Source: Elusimicrobiota bacterium
GTDB taxonomy: Bacteria > Elusimicrobiota > Elusimicrobia > F11
Length of the DNA stretch: 13,918 bases
NCBI GenBank assembly: GCA_022709485.1
Contig: JAKLIS010000012.1
Location: 1 to 13,918 of the forward strand
Reading direction: 5' to 3'
A model generated the notes under the pieces. That model was not told the DNA's origin. It did no database searches and saw only the letters and a list, made by a program, of their open reading frames with translations. Of the stretch, positions 7,264-13,081 are shown in pieces. The position numbers were made by a program, and so were the translations under genes. The number at the start of each line of letters is the position of its first letter. Within the stretch, counting starts at the first letter, position 1.

Positions 7264-7863
7264 TTATTGCCGCTCGAGTTCGGTATTCCAGTAGACGTTG
7301 TCGATAAATCGCTGCCAACTGGCTTTAATTCGGATCCCCGGCCGGAAAACCACACTGGCGCTCCCGCGCCACTTCGGTTTGGAAGGTTGCAGCATTAACT
7401 TCATATTCGCCTCATTGGGAAGCCGATTCCCCTTTCTAAGATTGCAGGGTATGCAGGCGGTCACAACATTGGCCCAATCTGTTTTACCCCCGCGGCTTTT
7501 GGGGATGACGTGTTCCAAATTCAAGTCGCTCGTGCTGAATTTATGGCCGCAGTAGGCGCACCGATATCCATAATGTTCATAAATGTTCCGCCGTGTAAAT
7601 TTAACTTCGGATTTGGGAAGACCGTCAAAATACCGAAGCGCAATCACATCTGGAATGGCGATTTTAAAATGCGGGGTATGCACGTACCCGGAAGGATGGT
7701 CTTTGATCTGAGAAGAAAGTTCTCGCCAATCATCAAAGCTGTAGGTCTTGTACTCATCGTCGATGACCCGGGCGTGGTCCAAATAGATCAAAGAAAGGGC
7801 CCTCTGCCAGGAAATGACCTGGATAGCGTAAAAATACCGATTTAGAACCAGCACATCACCCAT
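7264..7863 (-). CDS. Stand-alone HNH endonuclease
   Basis: A 199-residue protein with a C-terminal-half HNH nuclease core. The first CxxC (C102-A-Y-C105) is followed by L-E-H-V-I-P-K-S-R-G-G (Glu117, His118), W-A-N-V-V (Asn132) and a second C-I-P-C-N (137-141) with R-K-G-N-R behind it. The two CxxC pairs would hold a structural zinc, and His118 with the Asn/His positions the catalytic metal. The N-terminal part (V-L-V-L-N ... V-I-S-W-Q-R-A-L-S-L) is typical of a widespread chromosomal HNH family whose job is unknown. No methyltransferase, terminase or toxin-antitoxin partner is adjacent, so restriction or phage function is not indicated. The ATG at 7863 has only a distant GGAG upstream. It is separated from glmS by the TA-flanked element and from the amidase gene by a promoter, so it may be its own transcription unit. 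Confidence 0.85.
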   Translation of the reverse strand: MGDVLVLNRYFYAIQVISWQRALSLIYLDHARVIDDEYKTYSFDDWRELSSQIKDHPSGYVHTPHFKIAIPDVIALRYFDGLPKSEVKFTRRNIYEHYGYRCAYCGHKFSTSDLNLEHVIPKSRGGKTDWANVVTACIPCNLRKGNRLPNEANMKLMLQPSKPKWRGSASVVFRPGIRIKASWQRFIDNVYWNTELERQ

Positions 7864-7989
7864 GGTGAAAGTTTAACTCCAGTTTTCCGTCTACAAAAGA
7901 GGCTTTAAAAAACAGGTCGTTTTTGAAAAGCGTTGTGCGGATGATACAAGAATAAGGGGTCAAGTCGCTACATGCCTCATTTTTTCGGA
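7864..7989. other. Non-coding leader between TA-flanked element and HNH gene
   Basis: About 125 bases with no credible gene. On the minus strand a TTGACC occurs near 7959-7964 without a -10 box at proper spacing, and a weak TAAACT box lies close to the HNH ATG. Together with the element this forms the largest gene-free stretch in the window (7864-8152). Confidence 0.5.
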
Positions 7990-8155
7990 TAGGTGCCGGT
8001 GCTGCTAGGATTGCATGTTGGCCCGCCACGCTAGAAAGGGCCAGGGCAGGTATCGTCATGCCGAGAATTTTCTGCTCGGCATCCATGCATAGATCCCGTG
8101 CAATGACATCACGGGATGACGGTCCAACTTGCAATCCTAGCAGTACCGACACCTA
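7990..8155. mobile_element. TA-flanked MITE-like element with 32-nt terminal inverted repeats
   Basis: Bases 7990-8021 and 8124-8155 are reverse complements at 29 of 32 positions, beginning TAGGTGCCGG and ending CCGACACCTA. The terminal TA on both sides fits the target duplication made by IS630/Tc1-mariner-type transposases. The interior codes for nothing credible and holds two further hairpins (8058-8082 and 8093-8117) bounded by CGTCAT and ATGACG. At 166 bp without a transposase gene it fits a non-autonomous miniature element. Its right end lies exactly at the glmS stop: the TAG of glmS (8155 to 8153) uses the terminal TA plus the first element base. A conserved genomic palindrome that is not transposed remains an alternative. 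Confidence 0.7.
8054..8121. repeat. Paired-hairpin palindrome module inside the TA-flanked element
   Basis: CGTCAT at 8054-8059 is mirrored by ATGACG at 8116-8121. Inside are two perfect 8-bp stems with 9-base loops: ATGCCGAG/CTCGGCAT (8058-8065 with 8075-8082) and ATCCCGTG/CACGGGAT (8093-8100 with 8110-8117). On the minus strand it starts CCGTCATCCCG, nearly the same opening as the palindromic units at 1780-1869, so the two repeats may belong to related REP families. Confidence 0.75.
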
Positions 8156-10012
8156 CTCGACGGTGACGCTTTTGGCGAGGTTGCGAGGTTGATCCACGTC
8201 GCAACCGCGGCGGACGGCAATGTAGTAAGCAAGAAGCTGAAGAGGAATCACATTGATCATGGGACTGAGTTCATCGGGCACCATCGGCACATAAATGACA
8301 TCGCTGGCTTTCTGCTTAACCAATTTGTCCCCCCGGTTGGCCACCGCGATCACATTGGCGCCGCGGCTCCGAGCTTCTTCGATATTGGATAAGATTTTTT
8401 CGTAGACGTGGGATTTCGAGGCAATGGCCACAATGGGCATATTTTCATCGATCAAGGCGATGGGACCATGTTTCATTTCTCCCGCCGGATATCCTTCGGC
8501 GTGAATATAAGATATTTCTTTCAATTTCAAAGCGCCTTCCATCGCGATGGGATAATTGTAATTACGGCCCAAATAAAGGAAGTTTGTCCGGCGGCAATAC
8601 GCTTCGGCAATCTTAATGACCTCTTTTTCGCATTTGATGGCATCGGTGACCCAAGTAGACAAATGAGAAAGAGACCGGATCATCTCCTTGATTTTTGGCT
8701 TGGGCAAATCCCCTCTCACCGATCCCAAGTAAAGCATCAGTAAGTGGAGCGCGACGAGCTGCCCCATGAACGCCTTTGTGGAGGCCACGCCGATTTCCGG
8801 ACCGCAATGCGTCAAAATATTCGAGTCCGCTTCGCGAGTGATGGTGGAACCCACCACATTCGCGATTCCTAATGTTTTAAGACCCATTTTTTTGGCCAGG
8901 CGCATCGCGGCCAAGGTGTCCGCCGTCTCGCCGGATTGGGAAACCGCCACGACGAGCGTCCCGGGCGCCAAAACCGGGCTTCGATATCGAAACTCCGACG
9001 CAATCTCCACCTGGCATGGAATTTTTAAATATTTTTCAATGAGATAGCTACCCACCAGAGCGGCGTGCCAGGACGTCCCGCACGCCACAAATCTAACTCC
9101 GGGAATCTGAGCCACTTCCTTGGGGGTGAGCCGGATTTCAGGCAGGTCCACCGTTCCTTTCTTTCCATTCAGCCGGCCCAAAAGAGTGTCTTCAACGACG
9201 CGGGATTGCTCGTGAATTTCTTTCAGCATGAAATGGGTGTAACCCGCTTTTTCCGCCTGGATGGGGTCCCAAGTAATTTTTGTAGGCTTTTTTGCCACCG
9301 GCCGGCCACGGTCGTCGAAAAACTCCACCTTATTGGGAGAAAGGATGGCCATATCTCCCTCCTGTAGAAACACGACATCCCGAGTATGAGAAAGAATGGC
9401 GGGAACATCCGATGCCAAAAAATTTTCTCCTTCTCCCAAACCGACGATGAGCGGACAATCCCGGCGCGCGCCGACCAAAAGCCCCGGCAATTTTGTGTGG
9501 ATGATGCCAAGAGCGTAGGTCCCTCGGATATCTTTTAACGCCTTCTTTACAGCGGTGAGAAAATTTTTCTTGAGGGATTTCGGATCGGATTTGCCATCTT
9601 TAAGGTAATAACCGATGAGATTAGCGACAACTTCGGTATCCGTATCGGATTTAAATTGAACACGCCTCTTTAACAGCTTCTCTTTAAGGATTTGATAATT
9701 TTCGATGATCCCATTGTGGACGACGACGATGCATCCGGTGGAGTCAATATGAGGATGGGCATTCACTTCAGACGGCGCGCCATGAGTGGCCCAGCGCGTG
9801 TGGCCCAACCCCATATGCCCTTGAAGGGGGCTGTGCGTGATCAAAGATTCTAACTTCGCCAGTTTTCCGACAGCTCTTCTAATTTGAAGTCCGTTTCTGG
9901 ATAAAACTGCCACGCCGGATGAATCATATCCCCGATATTCTAAGCGTCTAAGCCCATCCACCAGAATTTGAGTGGCCTGTTTTTCCCCAATATATCCCAG
10001 TATCCCGCACAT
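8153..10012 (-). CDS. glmS: Glutamine--fructose-6-phosphate aminotransferase (isomerizing) GlmS
   Basis: GlmS makes glucosamine-6-phosphate from fructose-6-phosphate and glutamine, the committed entry to UDP-GlcNAc, peptidoglycan and LPS. The N-terminus M-C-G-I-L-G-Y-I-G exposes the catalytic Cys after Met removal (class II glutamine amidotransferase). H-T-R-W-A-T-H-G and H-N-G-I-I-E-N-Y are glutaminase motifs. Two SIS isomerase domains follow, with C-G-T-S-W-H-A, S-Q-S-G-E-T-A-D-T, S-T-K-A-F and M-K-H-G-P-I-A-L. The protein ends in the canonical L-A-K-S-V-T-V-E, so it is full length (619 residues). AAGGA lies six bases before the ATG. It is downstream of pdxJ and glmM, uniting two consecutive amino-sugar steps. 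The TAG stop coincides with the terminal TA of the MITE-like element. No glmS ribozyme is recognisable in the 80-base upstream gap. Confidence 0.98.
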   Translation of the reverse strand: MCGILGYIGEKQATQILVDGLRRLEYRGYDSSGVAVLSRNGLQIRRAVGKLAKLESLITHSPLQGHMGLGHTRWATHGAPSEVNAHPHIDSTGCIVVVHNGIIENYQILKEKLLKRRVQFKSDTDTEVVANLIGYYLKDGKSDPKSLKKNFLTAVKKALKDIRGTYALGIIHTKLPGLLVGARRDCPLIVGLGEGENFLASDVPAILSHTRDVVFLQEGDMAILSPNKVEFFDDRGRPVAKKPTKITWDPIQAEKAGYTHFMLKEIHEQSRVVEDTLLGRLNGKKGTVDLPEIRLTPKEVAQIPGVRFVACGTSWHAALVGSYLIEKYLKIPCQVEIASEFRYRSPVLAPGTLVVAVSQSGETADTLAAMRLAKKMGLKTLGIANVVGSTITREADSNILTHCGPEIGVASTKAFMGQLVALHLLMLYLGSVRGDLPKPKIKEMIRSLSHLSTWVTDAIKCEKEVIKIAEAYCRRTNFLYLGRNYNYPIAMEGALKLKEISYIHAEGYPAGEMKHGPIALIDENMPIVAIASKSHVYEKILSNIEEARSRGANVIAVANRGDKLVKQKASDVIYVPMVPDELSPMINVIPLQLLAYYIAVRRGCDVDQPRNLAKSVTVE

Positions 10013-10026
10013 AAATTTTCCTTTTT

Positions 10027-10050
10027 CTGCCCCTGCTCCTGCTCCTGCTC
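10027..10050. repeat. Tandem hexamer tract in the glmS leader
   Basis: Four adjoining six-base units on the plus strand (one CTGCCC and three CTGCTC) read on the minus strand as GGAGCA-type repeats just upstream of glmS. Each unit contains GGAG, a Shine-Dalgarno-like core. The true ribosome site is the AAGGA nearer the ATG. The remainder of the gap (10051-10092) is GC-rich with no recognised element; a weak GCTCTGCC/GGCGGAGC stem with one G-U pair is possible. Confidence 0.8.
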
Positions 10051-10092
10051 CGCCCCAGCCGCCGCAGGCAGAGCCGGGAGAGTTTTTTAACC

Positions 10093-10806
10093 TTAAATCA
10101 AGAGCTTCTTCATTTCTGTGACCGCTCTCTTTAAACCCACGTTGATGGCGCGCGCGATGATCGAAAATCCGATATTCAATTCGTTAAATTCAAAACCTTT
10201 CAACAAATCGTTCACGTTCTCATAATCAAGCCCGTGTCCGGCATTGACCAGGAGTCCCAGCCCCCGCGCTTCCTCGGCGGCCATTAAAATTTTCTTTAAC
10301 TCTCTTTGCAGTCCTTGGGTTTTAAAGAGACGGGCATAGGTCCCGGTATGAATTTCGACGGCGTCAGCGCCCACCTTGGCCCCCAGGCGCATATTTTCAA
10401 GGGTCGCCCCTACGAAAAGAGACACTCTGATGCCTTTGGAATGCAAAGAATCAATGGCTCTCCCCAGTTTTTTTTCATTGCCCTTCACATCCAGCCCGCC
10501 TTCTGTGGTGAGTTCTTGGCGGCGCTCCGGGACAATGCAGGTCCACGCGGGCCGACATCTTAAGGCCACGCGAATGATGTCGGGATTGGCTCCCATTTCC
10601 ATATTCAGGGGAACAGGGAGATGTTTTTTCAATTGCACAATATCCTTATCTTGGATATGGCGCCGGTCTTCCCTTAAATGAGCGGTAATTCCATCAGCCC
10701 CCCCTTGAACCGCTAAGAGGGCGGCAGCCAAGGGATCAGGAAAATTTTCAAGACGGGCCTGACGGAGCGTGGCCACATGATCGATATTGATTCCAAGGCG
10801 GGTCAT
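10093..10806 (-). CDS. pdxJ: Pyridoxine 5'-phosphate synthase PdxJ
   Basis: PdxJ condenses 1-deoxy-D-xylulose-5-phosphate with 3-amino-2-oxopropyl phosphate to form pyridoxine phosphate, the last ring-forming step of the DXP-dependent vitamin B6 route. The 237-residue protein opens with L-G-I-N-I-D-H-V-A-T-L-R-Q-A-R and has H-L-R-E-D-R-R-H-I, L-N-M-E-M-G, the C-I-V-P-E-R-R-Q-E-L-T-T-E-G-G-L-D-V block and V-N-A-G-H-G-L near the end, all family signatures with phosphate-binding and catalytic residues in place. The ATG at 10806 follows the glmM stop by nine bases with no clear Shine-Dalgarno, suggesting reinitiation. In many genomes pdxJ pairs with acpS; here it lies between glmM and glmS. GlmS is not PLP-dependent, so the link is genomic rather than cofactor supply. 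Confidence 0.97.
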   Translation of the reverse strand: MTRLGINIDHVATLRQARLENFPDPLAAALLAVQGGADGITAHLREDRRHIQDKDIVQLKKHLPVPLNMEMGANPDIIRVALRCRPAWTCIVPERRQELTTEGGLDVKGNEKKLGRAIDSLHSKGIRVSLFVGATLENMRLGAKVGADAVEIHTGTYARLFKTQGLQRELKKILMAAEEARGLGLLVNAGHGLDYENVNDLLKGFEFNELNIGFSIIARAINVGLKRAVTEMKKLLI

Positions 10807-10815
10807 GAGAAAAAT

Positions 10816-12171
10816 TTAAATTTCAGCCAATATGGCGTCGGCAATTTCACGCGCCCAATTTCCACACTTAACCTGTTCCGGCCCCTCAATCATTATCCTT
10901 AAGAGAGGCTCCGTTCCAGAGTATCGTATAAGGACGCGGCCGTTGTCACCCAGCGTTTTCTGAACGCGTTGAATGGTCTTGGAGGCCCCGTTGAGAGAAT
11001 CCAACGGCTTTTTTTCTTTGACAGGAACATTGAGAAGCACCTGAGGATATTTGTGAACCCAACCGGCCAACTTTAAAAAAGACATATTTGATTGTTTTAA
11101 AATTGAAAGGACATGCAACGCGGTGAGAAGCCCGTCTCCCGTATTTAAATGGTCTCCCAAAATAATATGACCGGATTGCTCTCCGCCTAAAACGGAACCG
11201 TTCTTTTTCATCGCCTGAGAAACGTACCGGTCGCCCACGGGAGTTTCCATCGTGCGAATTCCCTGCTTTTTAAGGGCTTTTTTCAGACCCAGATTGGCCA
11301 TGACGGTAATGACCGCGAGGTTTTCTTTTAAAATCCGCCGTTCTTTCATTGATTTGGCGAGGATTGCGATCAAGAAATCCCCATCTCTCTCCATCCCTTT
11401 TTCATCCACAAAAATAACCCGGTCTCCATCTCCGTCAAACGCCACGCCCGCGTCGCACTTATTGCGGCGAACCACGGCGGCCAGCTTGTTTGTATGGAGG
11501 GATCCGCAATTGTGATTGATGTTTTTTCCGTCGGGGCGGTCAGAGATGACGACAAGATCAAGGCCCATCCGCTTTAAGACCTCCGGTCCAATCAGATGGT
11601 TGGCCCCGTTCGCGCAATCCACCGCGATTTTAAGGCCAGCCAGATTGGCGCCGGGACCTAAGCTTTCAATTAAGAAATCCTCATAATCGCCCGTGAGCGA
11701 CGCCGCTTCAACAAACACCCCGGGAATTTTCCCGGTAATTTTTTCGCCCTTTTTTCCGCTCCATTTAAAGAATAAATCTTCGACTTTTTCTTCCCAGATA
11801 TCCGGCCACTTCACCCCCTGCGGGTTAAAAAATTTTATTCCGTTAAACTCCGATGGATTGTGAGAAGCGGATATGACCACGCCTGATTGGAACTTGTGAG
11901 CTTGAACAATGTATGACGCCGAAGGCGTGTTCATGACGCCCCCGTCAAACACATCAACCCCCATGCTCCGGAGGCCTTTATGAAGAGATTCCAGGATCTG
12001 GGGTCCGGATCCGCGGGTATCCCTGACGATAACCGTTTTGGACCTTTTGCCCGGGAAATGATCTCTTAATACAAGGCCCGCGGCTCTTCCCAAAAGCGTG
12101 ATTTCTCTGGGGGAAAGCGGGGATTTGCCCGCGACGCCGCGAATGCCGTCTGTTCCAAAAAGTTTTCTCAT
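10816..12171 (-). CDS. glmM: Phosphoglucosamine mutase GlmM
   Basis: GlmM interconverts glucosamine-6-phosphate and glucosamine-1-phosphate via a phosphoserine enzyme. The 451-residue protein has the N-terminal L-F-G-T-D-G-I-R-G, the catalytic loop S-A-S-H-N-P (Ser103 the likely phosphoserine), the metal loop D-G-D-G-D-R (Asp246, 248, 250), the sugar loop G-G-E-Q-S-G-H-I and the phosphate-binding R-Y-S-G-T-E-P near the C-terminus. It is complete and normal in length. Its ATG overlaps the TGA of the upstream membrane peptide as ATGA. In Bacillus and Lactococcus GlmM binds and restrains the diadenylate cyclase CdaA; keeping cdaA two genes upstream in the same transcript is consistent with such control here, though that is inferred from homologues. 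Confidence 0.98.
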   Translation of the reverse strand: MRKLFGTDGIRGVAGKSPLSPREITLLGRAAGLVLRDHFPGKRSKTVIVRDTRGSGPQILESLHKGLRSMGVDVFDGGVMNTPSASYIVQAHKFQSGVVISASHNPSEFNGIKFFNPQGVKWPDIWEEKVEDLFFKWSGKKGEKITGKIPGVFVEAASLTGDYEDFLIESLGPGANLAGLKIAVDCANGANHLIGPEVLKRMGLDLVVISDRPDGKNINHNCGSLHTNKLAAVVRRNKCDAGVAFDGDGDRVIFVDEKGMERDGDFLIAILAKSMKERRILKENLAVITVMANLGLKKALKKQGIRTMETPVGDRYVSQAMKKNGSVLGGEQSGHIILGDHLNTGDGLLTALHVLSILKQSNMSFLKLAGWVHKYPQVLLNVPVKEKKPLDSLNGASKTIQRVQKTLGDNGRVLIRYSGTEPLLRIMIEGPEQVKCGNWAREIADAILAEI

Positions 12172-12278
12172 TTAAGGCCGATTCCTAAACGTTCAACATA
12201 ATAAACAAACAACCACAATAAAAGTGCCAATAAAAAAGCCACAATTTTTAAAATCAAATACTCTTTGCTCCACCGCAC
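12168..12278 (-). CDS. CdaR/YbbR-like membrane-anchor peptide lacking YbbR domains
   Basis: A 36-codon frame from GTG at 12278 to the TGA at 12168. It encodes a short polar lead (V-R-W-S-K-E-Y), one strongly hydrophobic helix (I-L-K-I-V-A-F-L-L-A-L-L-L-W-L-F-V) and a short tail ending L-G-I-G-L-K. The W-x-x-x-Y-x-x-x-K-I-x-A-x-x-L-A-x-x-L-W-L pattern matches the N-terminal anchor of CdaR/YbbR proteins, which normally occupy this place between cdaA and glmM and regulate CdaA. The YbbR repeats are missing with no room for them. The GTG starts one base after the cdaA TAA, mirroring the ftsH-cdaA junction; GGAG lies ten bases before it; the stop overlaps glmM as ATGA. Upstream in-frame codons reach 12401 but only overlap cdaA. 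Translation is inferred, not shown. Confidence 0.6.
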   Translation of the reverse strand: MRWSKEYLILKIVAFLLALLLWLFVYYVERLGIGLK

Positions 12279-12279
12279 T

Positions 12280-13080
12280 TTAAGCTTTCTCCACGACAAC
12301 AGGTTGTGCTTTTTTAGGCCCTGGGGACCGATAGAGGTCCACCAGATATTGCCGTAATTCATCCGGATCGATCCGGGTCGTAATTTTTCCGCTTTCAGCA
12401 ATTGATATGTTCCCCGTTTCCTCTGAAACGCACAGCGACCACGCGTCTGACACCTCCGTGATCCCCACGGCCGCTCTATGACGGGTTCCTAGCCATTTTT
12501 CAAGCGAAGGATCCTGGGAAAGCGGAAAAATGCATCCGGCGCCCGCGATGCGGTTCTGCCGAATGATGACCCCGCCGTCATGCAATAAGGCGGGCGGCTG
12601 AAAAAGGGTCAATAAAAGTTCCCGAGTGACTTCCGCGTCCAAGGTCGTTCCGGATTCCATGTAATCCCGAAGGCCCGTATCCCGTTCAAACACCAGAAGC
12701 ATGCCCATTTGGCGGCGAGAGGCTTCCTTCACCGCCGCCACCACTTCATTAACCACTTCCATCTCTTCGTGATGAACAAACCGATTGGCGGTTCCGGCGC
12801 CAAGCGAGGCCAAAGCGGATCGCAACTCCGGCTGAAAGAGTACCGCCAACAGAACCACGCCCGCCAGCCAAAAGTTCTGCAATAACCAGTTTAAAGTGGG
12901 GAAACCGAGGACTTTTGAAAGGAAGGTTGCTATTCCAACGATCCCGATTCCGACGGCAATTTGGATAGCGCGGGTTCCTCGAATAAGAAGGAGGAGTTTG
13001 TAAAAAATGAAGCTGACCAGAATAAGATCAATGATGTGAACAAAATAGGTTCGCCAGATGTTTACGAATAAATCCATCAT
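12280..13080 (-). CDS. cdaA: Membrane diadenylate cyclase CdaA (DAC/DisA_N domain)
   Basis: CdaA condenses two ATP into the second messenger c-di-AMP. From the ATG at 13080 the protein has 266 residues: three membrane helices within about residues 14-83, then a cytoplasmic DAC domain. The domain shows F-Q-P-E-L-R, L-L-V-F-E-R-x-T-G-L-R-D-Y, P-A-L-L-H-D-G-G-V-I-I and G-T-R-H-R-A-A-V-G-I-T-E-V-S-D-A, then V-S-E-E-T-G. The RHR motif (200-202) is intact. The usual D-G-A motif is D-G-G (168-170). This start was chosen because family members open at the short lead before the first helix; an in-frame extension to 13146 only overlaps ftsH, and the ATG is doubled (ATGATG). It begins one base after the ftsH stop. 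The C-terminal tail (S-P-G-P-K-K-A-Q-P onwards) is short and low in complexity. Confidence 0.95.
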   Translation of the reverse strand: MMDLFVNIWRTYFVHIIDLILVSFIFYKLLLLIRGTRAIQIAVGIGIVGIATFLSKVLGFPTLNWLLQNFWLAGVVLLAVLFQPELRSALASLGAGTANRFVHHEEMEVVNEVVAAVKEASRRQMGMLLVFERDTGLRDYMESGTTLDAEVTRELLLTLFQPPALLHDGGVIIRQNRIAGAGCIFPLSQDPSLEKWLGTRHRAAVGITEVSDAWSLCVSEETGNISIAESGKITTRIDPDELRQYLVDLYRSPGPKKAQPVVVEKA

Positions 13081-13081
13081 T

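Noticed and set aside
7149..7355. 69-residue N-terminal extension of the amidase
   Set aside because: It overlaps the HNH gene and the candidate promoter, has no domain character, and would bury the signal peptide that begins at 7148.
7856..8152. 98-codon minus-strand frame between glmS and the HNH gene
   Set aside because: It runs across both terminal inverted repeats and both inner hairpins of the TA-flanked element, begins at the element end, overlaps the HNH start and shows no family-like sequence; it is most likely a translated repeat.
10013..10092. glmS ribozyme/riboswitch in the glmS leader
   Set aside because: The 80-base gap is shorter than the known ribozyme, is partly a tandem repeat, and no core pairing or cleavage site is visible.
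12279..12401. Longer version of the CdaR-like peptide starting up to 12401
   Set aside because: The extra codons only read the end of cdaA in another frame; the GTG at 12278 has a ribosome site at workable spacing and gives the expected short lead before the helix.
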